From Dyadobacter linearis (GTDB lineage Bacteria; Bacteroidota; Bacteroidia; Cytophagales; Spirosomataceae): a DNA stretch of 64,000 nt. The translations under genes were made by a program, and so were the position numbers. The stretch covers positions 62,001 through 126,000 of the forward strand of contig NZ_CAJRAU010000010.1 of the NCBI RefSeq assembly GCF_907165045.1, given 5' to 3'. A model generated the notes under the pieces. That model did not search any database and had not been told where the DNA came from. It saw only the letters and a program-made list of their open reading frames with translations. Shown piece by piece: positions 1 to 8,102 of this stretch; position 1 is the stretch's first letter, and every line of letters starts with the position of its first letter.

Positions 1-880
1 TGTATTTCACAGGAATTTTGAATTCGTCGGAGATACCGATTACCACGCCGCCCTTGGCTGTTCCGTCGAGTTTCGTAATAGCGAGGGCAGTGATTTCTGT
101 TACTTTGGTGAACTCGCGTGCCTGGATAACTGCATTTTGTCCCGTACTTCCGTCTAACACGAGAAGAACTTCGTGCGGCGAGTCGGGGATGATCTTTTGC
201 ATGACGCGCTTAATCTTCGAAAGCTCATTCATGAGATTGACTTTCGTATGCAAACGTCCCGCCGTATCGATGATAATCACGTCGGCGCCAATTTCGCTGC
301 CTTTTTTCAATGCGTCGTAAGCAACCGCCGAAGGGTCAGTATTCATTCCGTGGTCGATCACAGGAACGTCAACCCTTTTTCCCCATAATTTCAGTTGGTC
401 GACCGCCGCTGCGCGGAACGTATCAGCTGCTCCGAGTACGACCTTGTGCCCACGCTGGTGAAACTGATGCGCCAGCTTGCCGATCGTAGTCGTTTTACCA
501 ACACCATTTACACCTACAACCATAATCACGTAAGGTTTTGGTAAATGCTGGGTTTCGAAACTGTCTTTAATATCGATGGATTTATTCTCTGTAAGCAGCG
601 CAGCGATTTCCTCCCGAAGAATGCTGTCCAGCTCTGCCGTAGTCGCGTATTTGTCTCTTGCGACTCGTTCTTCAATGCGTTTGATCACCTTCACGGTAGT
701 CTCTACACCAACATCTGAACTGACCAGAATATCTTCCAGTTCGTCCAGAACATCCTCGTCAATAGTGGTTTTACCCACAATAGCGCGTGAAAGTTTGCCA
801 AAGAAGCTGTCTTTGGTTTTTTCAAGACCCTTATCTAATGTTTCTTTTTTTTCCTTCGAAAAAAAGCCGAATAAGCTCAT
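1..880 (-). CDS. ftsY: Signal recognition particle receptor FtsY (partial, C-terminus outside window)
   Basis: FtsY is the membrane-associated GTPase that docks the SRP-ribosome complex at the Sec translocon. The visible 293 residues start at an ATG (878-880) and begin MSLFGFFSKEKKE. A short charged N-region leads into the NG domain, with the P-loop GVNGVGKTT at about 123-131, DTFRAAA at 153-159, DTAGR at 205-209 and TKLDGTAKGG at 269-278, all diagnostic of SRP GTPases. The acidic A domain of proteobacterial FtsY is almost absent, as is usual in Bacteroidetes. The last residues and the stop lie before position 1. It follows rpmG and the DUF4295 gene on the same strand, with a hairpin (916-939) in between. 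Confidence 0.96.
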   Translation of the reverse strand, partial: MSLFGFFSKEKKETLDKGLEKTKDSFFGKLSRAIVGKTTIDEDVLDELEDILVSSDVGVETTVKVIKRIEERVARDKYATTAELDSILREEIAALLTENKSIDIKDSFETQHLPKPYVIMVVGVNGVGKTTTIGKLAHQFHQRGHKVVLGAADTFRAAAVDQLKLWGKRVDVPVIDHGMNTDPSAVAYDALKKGSEIGADVIIIDTAGRLHTKVNLMNELSKIKRVMQKIIPDSPHEVLLVLDGSTGQNAVIQAREFTKVTEITALAITKLDGTAKGGVVIGISDEFKIPVKY

Positions 881-915
881 AATCCATATATGTTAACGGA
901 CCAAAAATAAAACAA

Positions 916-939
916 AAAAAGTCCCAACAGGGACTTTTT
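916..939 (-). terminator. Hairpin between DUF4295 gene and ftsY
   Basis: A perfect 10-bp stem (916-925 with 930-939), loop AACA, with A/T tracts on both sides, so it could work in either direction. It sits only about 35 bases upstream of the ftsY start. It may therefore attenuate read-through from the ribosomal genes into ftsY rather than end an operon. Confidence 0.6.
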
Positions 940-956
940 AGTAATACAATATCACA

Positions 957-1014
957 CTTCGGCTTCGCTCAGTGGAATAAATGCGATCAATGTCAGTCTG
1001 AGCGTAGCCGAAGA
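957..1014. repeat. REP-like imperfect palindrome
   Basis: The left arm CTTCGGCTTCGCTCAG (957-972) and right arm CTGAGCGTAGCCGAAG (999-1014) are inverted copies with one mismatch, separated by 26 bases. From memory, this arm sequence resembles a dispersed intergenic palindrome common in Bacteroidetes. It lies directly downstream of the DUF4295 stop codon. I found no second copy in this window. Confidence 0.65.
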
Positions 1015-1167
1015 CTAGTTTTTCAAAGCGCCTTGAACACCGTCAAGGGGAACGATTTCTTCTTTGAAGGTATAAGCTCCGGTTTTAGGAGATCTTACGG
1101 CTTTAATCACTTTGGCAAATGATTTACCGCCTTCTTTTTTCAGGGTAGCAACTACTTTCTTTGCCAT
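1015..1167 (-). CDS. DUF4295 family small basic protein (50 aa)
   Basis: A 50-residue Lys-rich protein beginning MAKKVVATLKKEGGKSFAKV and ending in GALKN. It matches the DUF4295 family, tiny proteins almost confined to Bacteroidetes and characteristically encoded between rpmG and ftsY, as here. Its function is unknown. Its size, charge and linkage to L33 suggest a ribosome-associated role, which is inference. The ATG (1165-1167) lies 27 bases after the rpmG stop, so it is probably cotranscribed with rpmG. Confidence 0.9.
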   Translation of the reverse strand: MAKKVVATLKKEGGKSFAKVIKAVRSPKTGAYTFKEEIVPLDGVQGALKN

Positions 1168-1194
1168 GTCTGTATATTGTTAAAGTTTAAAAAC

Positions 1195-1377
1195 TTATTT
1201 GATCTCTTTATGGACGGTATAGCGTCTCAGGAAAGAATTGAATTTCTTCAGTTCCATACGGCCTGGCGTATTTTTCCGATTTTTTGTAGTCACATAGCGT
1301 GACATTCCCGGAACACCGCTTTCTTTCTGTTCTGTGCATTCCAGTATGACCTGTACTCTATTACCTTTCTTAGCCAT
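1195..1377 (-). CDS. rpmG: 50S ribosomal protein L33 (bL33)
   Basis: A 60-residue basic protein, MAKKGNRVQVILECTEQKES..., with the L33 core RYVTTKNRKNTPGRMELKKF. It is a structural protein of the large subunit near the E site. Only one Cys is present, so this is the zinc-free (C-minus) form. It is the first gene of a minus-strand operon with the DUF4295 gene and ftsY. Many relatives have rpmB (L28) immediately upstream, but here the upstream 270 bases are non-coding and carry a good promoter. Confidence 0.96.
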   Translation of the reverse strand: MAKKGNRVQVILECTEQKESGVPGMSRYVTTKNRKNTPGRMELKKFNSFLRRYTVHKEIK

Positions 1378-1406
1378 TTCTTTAATCGTTTTTACAAATA
1401 GGAGTG

Positions 1407-1436
1407 CAAAAGTAACAACATTAATTTTAATACCAA
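1407..1436 (-). promoter_or_regulatory. Bacteroidetes-type promoter for rpmG
   Basis: On the minus strand the -7 element TACTTTTG (1407-1414) is preceded after 19 bases by TTG (1434-1436). This matches the Bacteroidetes TTG/TAnnTTTG consensus. It predicts a leader of roughly 20-25 bases before the rpmG ATG. Confidence 0.7.
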
Positions 1437-1650
1437 TAATAAGAGCAAAATATCCGCAGAAATTTTTGATGATTTTTCTTGAAAGCGGGCTTAGTTAACC
1501 TCTTGTAGTACAAACGGGTAACTGCATCAAAGTTGCTGATAAAATCTATTTTATGCGTGATTCATGAAGGAAATATCGAGCAAACATGCTTTCTTCGTGT
1601 GATGTTTGAACACATTCCTTAATCTGGCGGAAATTTAAAAATTGAAAACA

Positions 1651-2208
1651 ATGACAGTGAAAAAAAGCACTTCTTGGGCGATCGTAGCCCTGGCGGTTTA
1701 CTTCGTGACAGGATGCTCTTCGAAGGACGATCGTGATAAATATGACCATTACTACGGATCTGGAAGCAAGTCGAGAGAGGAAACTGCACTTGTGAAGCTG
1801 GCAAACGACAAGAAAAATCAACCTGAAAAACCTGCTGTCGCTCCGGCTGCTGCGGCTCCTGCTGCCGCAGGTGACTCTGCAAAAGCGGGCGATTCGACTG
1901 CTGCCGCTGCACCTGGCGCAGCCGCAACTCCAGCAGTAGCCGCTGCTCCAAAACGCAAAGCGGTACCCTCCGAAGTTTCTGCATTGCTTAATAAACATGC
2001 TTGCTTCGCGTGCCACCAGGCTTATGACAAAGTAATCGGGCCGGCATATTCGGAAGTGGCTAAAAAGAAATATTCTGCCGACGAGATTGTAGCGCTGGTA
2101 CACAGCCCAAAGCCGGAACACTGGCCTGGCTACCCTCCAATGGCGCCGATGGCGCACGTTCCGAAAGCGGATATCGTGGTGATTGCCAACTGGATCAATT
2201 CTTTGTAA
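1651..2208 (+). CDS. Lipoprotein c-type cytochrome with Ala/Pro-rich linker
   Basis: A 185-residue monohaem cytochrome c. The N-terminus is a lipoprotein signal with lipobox VTGC (Cys22), so it should be membrane anchored in the periplasm. Residues about 60-105 form a low-complexity Ala/Pro/Gly linker. The C-terminal domain has the haem motif CFACH (118-122) and a Met-containing loop (PPMAPMA, about 164-170) giving a likely axial ligand, as in cytochrome c551/c552-type carriers. It probably shuttles electrons to or from a respiratory complex, but no partner gene is adjacent. A TTG nine bases upstream is a less likely start than this ATG. Confidence 0.85.
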   Translation: MTVKKSTSWAIVALAVYFVTGCSSKDDRDKYDHYYGSGSKSREETALVKLANDKKNQPEKPAVAPAAAAPAAAGDSAKAGDSTAAAAPGAAATPAVAAAPKRKAVPSEVSALLNKHACFACHQAYDKVIGPAYSEVAKKKYSADEIVALVHSPKPEHWPGYPPMAPMAHVPKADIVVIANWINSL

Positions 2209-2231
2209 TAGAGACTTTTTTAGTCTGATAA

Positions 2232-2264
2232 ATACGGGCCGTCCATGCTATGGACGGCCCGTAT
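2232..2264. terminator. Perfect 15-bp hairpin after the cytochrome gene
   Basis: Arms 2232-2246 and 2250-2264 are perfectly complementary and GC-rich, with a 3-base loop (GCT). There is no strong T-run after it. It may be a terminator for the cytochrome gene or an mRNA-end stabiliser. It abuts the gatB promoter. Confidence 0.5.
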
Positions 2265-2267
2265 GCA

Positions 2268-2275
2268 TATCTTTG
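2268..2275 (+). promoter_or_regulatory. -7 element upstream of gatB
   Basis: TATCTTTG matches TAnnTTTG and lies 20 bases before the gatB ATG. No clear -33 TTG is visible because the upstream bases are the 2232-2264 hairpin. Confidence 0.45.
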
Positions 2276-2295
2276 TTATAGCATTTTCTATTATT

Positions 2296-3789
2296 ATGAC
2301 TCAAAATACCCTGCAACCGGCTGATATTACGGACGAACTTTTAGCCACTTACGAAACCGTAATCGGGCTGGAAGTACATTGTCAGCTATTGACAGAATCC
2401 AAATTGTTTGCCCGGGACGTGAATCGCTTTGGCACCGAACCCAATACCAATATCGGCCCGCTTACCCTCGCTTTGCCGGGCACACTTCCCAAAATCAACA
2501 AAAAAGCAATCGAATATGCAGTGCGGCTCGGGCTGGCTTGCGGGTGTTCGATCAGCAGGAAAACTACTTTTGACAGAAAAAATTACTTCTATCCTGACCT
2601 TCCGAAAGGATACCAGATCTCGCAGGATAAAAAACCCATTTGTGAAAATGGCGGCGTTGCGATTTCATTCAAGAATGCAGAGGGAAAAACTACTGACAAA
2701 GTAATTCGCTTTCACCATATTCACTTAGAAGAAGACGCGGGAAAATCTGTTCATGAAGGTGACCAGGAGGAAACTTTACTGGATTACAACCGCGCGGGAA
2801 CACCGCTGGTAGAAATGGTTTCTGAACCGGATCTGAGATCAGCAGAGGAAACAGGCGCTTTTGTAACAGAAATCCGCCGCTTGGTCAGGTACCTGGGTAT
2901 CAGCGATGGAAATATGGAAGAAGGTTCGCTGCGTTGCGATGTAAACGTTTCTGTTCGCAAATACGGCGCGCCGGAGTATGGTACCAAGGTTGAAATTAAG
3001 AACATGAACTCGATTCGCAATATGATGCGGGCGATCAGTTTTGAAGAGAGGCGCCAGGTTGCATTGGTTGAAAGCGACGGCCAGGTTCAGCAGGAAACGC
3101 GGATGTTCGATGTGGATAATGGGCAGACTTACGGAATGCGGGTAAAGGAAACGATGAACGATTACCGTTACTTCCCCGATCCTGATCTTTCTCCGGTCGT
3201 TATTTCGGAGGAGTGGCTTTCGGCTATTACATCTGCAATGCCTGCCTTGCCGCACGAATTGCGCGAGAAATTTGTGAACCAATATGGTATCCCCACTTAT
3301 GATGCGATGGTATTGACCGATACCAAGGAAATCGCTGACTATTTTGAAGCGGTTTGTAACAAAACACCAGCGTACAAAACGGTTTCGAACTGGTTAATGG
3401 GCCCGGTGAAATCTTTCCTGAACGAAAATGGAGGAGATATTGCGCTTTTTCCTGTCAGCCCACAAAGTCTGGCCGATCTGATAGACCTGGCTGAGTCGGG
3501 TACGGTGAGTAACTCAGTGGCTACACAGAAAATTTTCCCGGTGCTTTTGGCAGAGCCGCAGCGTGAGCCGAAAGAGATTGCTGCAACAAATAACTGGCTG
3601 CAAAACAGCAATACAAACGAGCTGGAATCGTTGGTAGATGAGGTAATTAATTCAATGCCAGACAAGGTAGCGGCTTACCGCAAAGGCAAAAAAGGTTTGA
3701 TAGGATTGTTTGTAGGAGAGGTTATGAAGAAGTCAAACAATACGGCGGATCCTAAACTGGTGAATCAATTGTTAGCAAAGAAATTATAA
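2296..3789 (+). CDS. gatB: Asp-tRNA(Asn)/Glu-tRNA(Gln) amidotransferase subunit B
   Basis: GatB is the tRNA-binding and kinase subunit of GatCAB, which converts mischarged Glu-tRNA(Gln) or Asp-tRNA(Asn). The 497-residue protein has the family N-terminal block ETVIGLEVHCQLLTESKLF, the FYPDLPKGYQISQ segment, RCDVNVSVR and DYRYFPDPDLSP. The C-terminal YqeY/GatB tail ends in VNQLLAKKL. I chose the ATG at 2296 because the 17 residues encoded upstream fall in the hairpin and promoter and do not resemble the family. gatA and gatC are not adjacent, which is common. Confidence 0.96.
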   Translation: MTQNTLQPADITDELLATYETVIGLEVHCQLLTESKLFARDVNRFGTEPNTNIGPLTLALPGTLPKINKKAIEYAVRLGLACGCSISRKTTFDRKNYFYPDLPKGYQISQDKKPICENGGVAISFKNAEGKTTDKVIRFHHIHLEEDAGKSVHEGDQEETLLDYNRAGTPLVEMVSEPDLRSAEETGAFVTEIRRLVRYLGISDGNMEEGSLRCDVNVSVRKYGAPEYGTKVEIKNMNSIRNMMRAISFEERRQVALVESDGQVQQETRMFDVDNGQTYGMRVKETMNDYRYFPDPDLSPVVISEEWLSAITSAMPALPHELREKFVNQYGIPTYDAMVLTDTKEIADYFEAVCNKTPAYKTVSNWLMGPVKSFLNENGGDIALFPVSPQSLADLIDLAESGTVSNSVATQKIFPVLLAEPQREPKEIAATNNWLQNSNTNELESLVDEVINSMPDKVAAYRKGKKGLIGLFVGEVMKKSNNTADPKLVNQLLAKKL

Positions 3790-3825
3790 TATTGAGTTTT
3801 CCCTAACAAGATCTGAACTTAGGTT

Positions 3826-4980
3826 ATGAAGAAATTGATGAAAAGCGTTTTACTGGCTGCACTCGTTTTTGCGGGAATGCAGTCGCAGGCACAACAGCTT
3901 GAACCGAAGGAGTTTACTATTAACGGGAAAGTAAAAAGCGGCGCCAAAGGCGAGAAGGTTATCTTGTCGAAATCCTCGGCCGGCGGATCAGCTGTAAAAG
4001 TGGATTCCACACAGCTTGGTGCAGATCGCAGTTTTACGATCAAATCGAAGGAAAGTGACAGAGGGAGCTTTTTTACAGTAAATATAGCTGAACGGCAAAA
4101 AGTAGTGCTGTTGGTAGAAGGCGGCGAAACTTTTAACATTAATGCAGACGGTACTCCGAAAGACGCAAAAGGTAATGGAGGGAAAGCCGAGGTAACAGGT
4201 TCCAAAAACATGGAATACTATGCGCAGATAGATCAGCTGATGCAGGCTTTTGCTGCAAAAGTGACCGTTTGGAATGAAGAATATGCTGCCGCAGAAGAAA
4301 AGAAAGACACTAAGAAAATTGCCGAGATCCAGCAATCATTTGCGAAAGCTGACGGAGAGAGACTGACGGTGATCCGGAAACTGCTGCCAGAAATGGGAAC
4401 TTCGCTGGTCGCGCTATTCACGGCCAATAACTTTTTGAATCCCGAAACAGATATTGAGGTCCTTAAAAAGCTGGCTGCCGATTACGAGCAGGTACAGCCT
4501 ATGCCGACTTTGGCAAAAATGTTTATCGGGCAGATCAAAAGATTTGCGGGTGTCACGATTGGTCAGGACGCGCCTGATTTTACACTAACTAGCCCCGAAG
4601 GTAAGCCGGTTGCATTGTCGTCGCTGCGCGGAAAATATGTATTAATCGATTTCTGGGCTTCGTGGTGCGGACCTTGCCGGATGGAAAATCCGAATGTGGT
4701 GCGGATGTATGATAAGTTCAAAGAGAAGGGTTTTGATATTTACGGCGTTTCGCTCGACGATAACGAGAAAGCCTGGAAAACGGCGATTGCCAAGGATAAT
4801 TTGAAATGGCAACACGGCTCAGAACTTAAAAAATGGAACTCCGGCGTGGCGCAGACTTACGGTGTGAATGCAATACCAGCCACTTTTTTGGTGGATAAAG
4901 ACGGCAAGATCATCGCTAAAAACCTGCGCGGGCCTGCGCTGGAAAGCAAGTTGACCGAATTGCTCGGAGGAGCTCAATAG
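3826..4980 (+). CDS. TlpA-like periplasmic thioredoxin with DUF4369 N-terminal domain
   Basis: A 384-residue exported protein. The signal peptide is about residues 1-23 (cleavage near SQAQ-Q). A beta-rich DUF4369-type domain occupies roughly 25-130, a helical spacer follows, and a TlpA/ResA-type thioredoxin fold covers about 245-384 with active site WCGPC at 280-284 and the cis-Pro segment NAIPATFLVDKDG. Such proteins reduce disulfides in the periplasm, often for cytochrome c or envelope protein maturation. The specific substrate is unknown. It follows gatB after 36 bases. Confidence 0.88.
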   Translation: MKKLMKSVLLAALVFAGMQSQAQQLEPKEFTINGKVKSGAKGEKVILSKSSAGGSAVKVDSTQLGADRSFTIKSKESDRGSFFTVNIAERQKVVLLVEGGETFNINADGTPKDAKGNGGKAEVTGSKNMEYYAQIDQLMQAFAAKVTVWNEEYAAAEEKKDTKKIAEIQQSFAKADGERLTVIRKLLPEMGTSLVALFTANNFLNPETDIEVLKKLAADYEQVQPMPTLAKMFIGQIKRFAGVTIGQDAPDFTLTSPEGKPVALSSLRGKYVLIDFWASWCGPCRMENPNVVRMYDKFKEKGFDIYGVSLDDNEKAWKTAIAKDNLKWQHGSELKKWNSGVAQTYGVNAIPATFLVDKDGKIIAKNLRGPALESKLTELLGGAQ

Positions 4981-5005
4981 TTTACTTTTTGGTTATATCA
5001 ATATC

Positions 5006-5037
5006 AAAATCCGCGGAAAACATTCTGCGGATTTTTT
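5006..5037. terminator. Bidirectional terminator between convergent genes
   Basis: Stem AAAATCCGC (5006-5014) with GCGGATTTT (5027-5035), 12-base loop, then more Ts. It lies between the thioredoxin gene and the convergent SDR gene and can serve both. Confidence 0.75.
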
Positions 5038-5050
5038 CTTTATATTACTA

Positions 5051-5926
5051 TCAGATAGGATCTTCCAGCATATAAAGAAATCGCAGCGGATCCGGGTACA
5101 GAAATTCGTAGGGAAAATGCTGGGTAAGTTTTTCGTTGGAAATGATCTTGAAATCGGGCTTCGCTGCGGGTGACAAAAAGGTAGGCGCTTCCCAGCCGAA
5201 TTGTGCGCAGGTATCCAGATAAATGGCTTTTCGGGGTGGGTGTAGCGGCGCTACTATATTGAAAGTCTCGTTTTTTACTCCCAGTTTCAGCATTGTTAAG
5301 ATTACAGCCGCGCCATCATCGCGGTGAATGTAATTAACAGGTATTTCGCCGGTTGACATATCTTTTTGTCCCTGCACATATTTGCCCGGAATGCGGTTAT
5401 AGCCCAGCAAACCGCCGAATCTGAGAATACTAACCGTTTTTTCAGGTCTTAATGATTCAATTAGATTTTCAGCCAAAACCATTTCCTGCGCTGGCGAATG
5501 TTCCGGAAGTGTTACATCTTGTTCGGTTACAATTCTGTTCAGATCCGGGTAAATGCTAGTTGAACTGATGAATATGACTTCTTTGACCGGAGAGTTCCTG
5601 ATCGCGTCTACAACTGCCTCTATTTGTTTTGTATAAAAGCCCGGTTCATTTTTTCCCGAGCGCGGCGGCAGGGAAATGATCAGTGAATCGGTATCGAAAA
5701 ATGCGCTGACAGAGTCATTTTCTGGAAAACCTGGTGTTAATGGTAACCGAAAACCTTCCAGCCCCCGACGCTCGAAATCGGCCAGCTTCCCCTCTGAGGT
5801 GGTGCTCGCTTTCACTACCGATGTAATAGGATCGACCAGCAAGCGTTGAGCTAATGCAATGCCCAGCCAACCGCATCCAAGAATGCTTATCCGTTTTTTT
5901 TCTATTTTTGAAGCTTCACCTGACAT
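5051..5926 (-). CDS. YeeZ-like atypical SDR / NAD(P)-dependent epimerase family protein
   Basis: A 291-residue Rossmann-fold protein with nucleotide-binding motif ILGCGWLGIALAQRLL at about residues 14-29, and STSIYPD near 126-132 in place of a canonical catalytic Tyr-x3-Lys context. This resembles the YeeZ group of extended SDR proteins, whose substrate is not established. A role as NAD(P)-dependent oxidoreductase or epimerase is inferred from the fold only. It is divergent from gldB, 19 bases away, and convergent with the thioredoxin gene. Confidence 0.78.
   Translation of the reverse strand: MSGEASKIEKKRISILGCGWLGIALAQRLLVDPITSVVKASTTSEGKLADFERRGLEGFRLPLTPGFPENDSVSAFFDTDSLIISLPPRSGKNEPGFYTKQIEAVVDAIRNSPVKEVIFISSTSIYPDLNRIVTEQDVTLPEHSPAQEMVLAENLIESLRPEKTVSILRFGGLLGYNRIPGKYVQGQKDMSTGEIPVNYIHRDDGAAVILTMLKLGVKNETFNIVAPLHPPRKAIYLDTCAQFGWEAPTFLSPAAKPDFKIISNEKLTQHFPYEFLYPDPLRFLYMLEDPI
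5903..5910 (+). promoter_or_regulatory. -7 element for gldB
   Basis: TATTTTTG matches TAnnTTTG, 36 bases upstream of the chosen gldB ATG. It lies inside the 5' end of the divergent SDR gene. Confidence 0.45.
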
Positions 5927-5945
5927 GTTATTTTCTCGTAATCGA

Positions 5946-6956
5946 ATGGTTTATTTTAAGAATATCATTCTGCTTTTTTTGCTCGCTGCACTCTCGTTCT
6001 CCTGCAAGCCCGATCACCGGAGCGAGCCGGATATTAGTGACATTAATATCAATATCGTTTCAGAAAACCTCGATCAGGAGCTTTTTGCCTGCAAGTCTGT
6101 TACAGAAGTACAAAATTTTTTAAACAAACACAGTCACCTTCAAAAGTATTACTTCACCGAAGCGCCGGTCGAATCTCCGCAGCTTGCGGGTTATTTGTTC
6201 AGTGTTTTACAAAATCCTGATTTTCAGAGTTTCAGAGGGGAGCTTGATTCACTGATCGGCGACAGGAAAGCAGGAATTGTCGATTCCCTTTCAAATGCAT
6301 TCAAACGGATCAAGCATTACTATCCTGCCTTTCAGGCCCCCAAAGTCGAATTTATCGTCACGGGATTCACCGGCAGCGATCTGTATATATCCGATTCACT
6401 GATTATTATCGGACTGGATTACTTCGGCGGGCCCGAGGCAAGATACCGGCCGGATGTTTTCGATTACCAGCTCCGGCGCTATCAGAAAGCGTACATTGTT
6501 CCGTCGATCGTTTTCTTTTTATCCAATAAATATAACCGGACAGATCCGGGCGACCCGACGCTTCTGGGCGATATGATCGGCTACGGAAAAGGTTACGAGT
6601 TTGTGAAATTTATGCTTCCCCACACGCCCGACAGTTTTATAATCGGCTATTCCGAGGCGGATCTTAAAAAGACTTATAACAGCCAGCAGAACATCTGGGG
6701 GTACTTTATAGCGAGTAAGTTGTTGTATGAAAAGAATGTGCTGCAAAAGAGGAAATTCATTGAAGAAAGACCATTTACCACCGAAATAGGAGAAAAAGTG
6801 CCTGGTGCAATTGCGCGCTGGGTCGGCTGGCGGATCGTGGGAATGTTTATGGATAAGAATCCGGAAGTATCTATTGTAGAGTTGATGGAGATCGATAATG
6901 CCAGCCGGATTTTGCAGGAATCGGGGTATAGTGGCCAGCCAGACGAAGTGGAGTAA
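5946..6956 (+). CDS. gldB: Gliding motility lipoprotein GldB
   Basis: A 336-residue lipoprotein of the GldB family. The N-terminal signal MVYFKNIILLFLLAALSFSC ends in a lipobox, Cys20. Family landmarks include the PHTPDSFIIGYSEADLKK segment and a C-terminal GWRIVGMFMDKNPEVS region resembling DUF2268 metalloprotease-like folds. In Flavobacterium johnsoniae GldB is required for gliding and for type IX secretion-dependent motility. No other gld or spr gene is in this window. I chose the third in-frame ATG because it gives a proper lipoprotein signal; longer starts would put about 7-29 residues before it. Confidence 0.88.
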   Translation: MVYFKNIILLFLLAALSFSCKPDHRSEPDISDININIVSENLDQELFACKSVTEVQNFLNKHSHLQKYYFTEAPVESPQLAGYLFSVLQNPDFQSFRGELDSLIGDRKAGIVDSLSNAFKRIKHYYPAFQAPKVEFIVTGFTGSDLYISDSLIIIGLDYFGGPEARYRPDVFDYQLRRYQKAYIVPSIVFFLSNKYNRTDPGDPTLLGDMIGYGKGYEFVKFMLPHTPDSFIIGYSEADLKKTYNSQQNIWGYFIASKLLYEKNVLQKRKFIEERPFTTEIGEKVPGAIARWVGWRIVGMFMDKNPEVSIVELMEIDNASRILQESGYSGQPDEVE

Positions 6957-6966
6957 CTTTTTTACT

Positions 6967-6974
6967 TACTTTTG
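6967..6974 (+). promoter_or_regulatory. -7 element immediately upstream of nuoH
   Basis: TACTTTTG matches TAnnTTTG only 13 bases before the TTG start codon of nuoH. If used, the transcript would have a leader of about 5-8 bases. No -33 TTG is visible, so cotranscription with gldB remains possible. Confidence 0.4.
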
Positions 6975-6987
6975 CTAAAACGAGTAT

Positions 6988-8091
6988 TTGACTGAAAAGG
7001 CATTGATACCATTTACGCTGATCATATTTTTATTGCTTGTGCCGGGTTTTGTGGTAATAGGCGTGTACCTGGAAAGAAAGGTATCCGCATTTATCCAGGA
7101 CAGAATGGGGCCGATGGAAGTGGGTAAATGGGGTGTGTTACAACTCTTTGCTGATCTTTTAAAGCTACTTCAAAAGGAAGATATTGTTCCCAAGGCAGCC
7201 GATAAGTGGCTTTTCCTGATTGCTCCCTTCGTTATTTTTGTCGCCGTTTTTGCCGGATTTGCTGTCGTGCCGCTTGCTCCTGATCTAGCCGGTTCCGGTG
7301 CTGCGGTGGGTGTGTTTTTTCTCCTTACGATCGTTTCAGTTGATGTTGTCGGACTGTTAATGGCGGGCTGGGGTTCTAATAACAAATTCGCATTGTTCGG
7401 TGCCATGCGCGCCGTGGCGCAGATCGTTTCCTACGAAATTCCGCTTGGGTTATCCATACTGTGTGTGGTAATGCTCACGCAAACCCTTGACTTGCAAGCA
7501 ATCAGCTTCCAGCAAGGCATTTACGCTGTTGATCCGGTCTATCTTTTTGAAATGAAGCAATTTGGGCTGGATATCAGCGCGATAGGTGGATTTCTATCCT
7601 GGAATATCGTACGAAATCCTTTTCTGCTGATCGCCTATGTCATCTTTTTCATCGCCTCTCTTGCGGAATGTAATCGCGCTCCATTTGACTTGCCGGAAGG
7701 CGAATCTGAGTTGGTAGCAGGTTTTCACACAGAATATTCAGGAATGCGCTGGGCCATATTTATGCTTTCAGAATATGGTATGATGCTGCTTGTGTCGCTC
7801 CTTGGCGCTATTCTTTTTCTCGGAAGCTGGAATACACCATTTCCAAACATCGGTCCGCTGCGGCTCGCAGACTGGACCAGCGGAGAGCCGGGAACCTGGT
7901 TTGGATACCTCAGCGGCGCGTTTTGGTTATTGGGTAAAGCTGTATTTGGTGTGCTTGTCCAGATGTGGGCGCGATGGACGTTACCGCGTTTGCGGGTGGA
8001 CCAGCTGATGTACCTGGGCTGGAAAGTGCTCACGCCGGTAGGACTTGTACTCTTCTTTATCTGCGGCGTGTGGCGACTAATAGGCATCTGA
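6988..8091 (+). CDS. nuoH: NADH-quinone oxidoreductase subunit H (NuoH), solitary
   Basis: NuoH is the membrane subunit of complex I that helps form the quinone-binding chamber. The 367-residue protein has multiple transmembrane helices and family blocks YLERKVSAFIQDRMGP (about 27-42), KEDIVPKAADK, CNRAPFDLPEGESELVAGF and TEYSGMRWAIFML. The start is TTG (6988-6990): an in-frame TAA at 6976 excludes a longer form and no ATG is near. It stands alone between gldB and a convergent gene, away from other nuo genes. It is longer than the roughly 325 residues of the E. coli protein. Confidence 0.93.
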   Translation: MTEKALIPFTLIIFLLLVPGFVVIGVYLERKVSAFIQDRMGPMEVGKWGVLQLFADLLKLLQKEDIVPKAADKWLFLIAPFVIFVAVFAGFAVVPLAPDLAGSGAAVGVFFLLTIVSVDVVGLLMAGWGSNNKFALFGAMRAVAQIVSYEIPLGLSILCVVMLTQTLDLQAISFQQGIYAVDPVYLFEMKQFGLDISAIGGFLSWNIVRNPFLLIAYVIFFIASLAECNRAPFDLPEGESELVAGFHTEYSGMRWAIFMLSEYGMMLLVSLLGAILFLGSWNTPFPNIGPLRLADWTSGEPGTWFGYLSGAFWLLGKAVFGVLVQMWARWTLPRLRVDQLMYLGWKVLTPVGLVLFFICGVWRLIGI

Positions 8092-8102
8092 TTTTCAAAT
8101 GC

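Noticed and set aside
1546..2157. Minus-strand 203-codon open frame opposite the cytochrome gene
   Set aside because: It lies antisense to the Ala/Pro-rich cytochrome linker, whose GC-biased codons open the opposite frame. Its Cys/Arg/Ser-rich translation resembles no protein and the sense frame has signal peptide and CxxCH.
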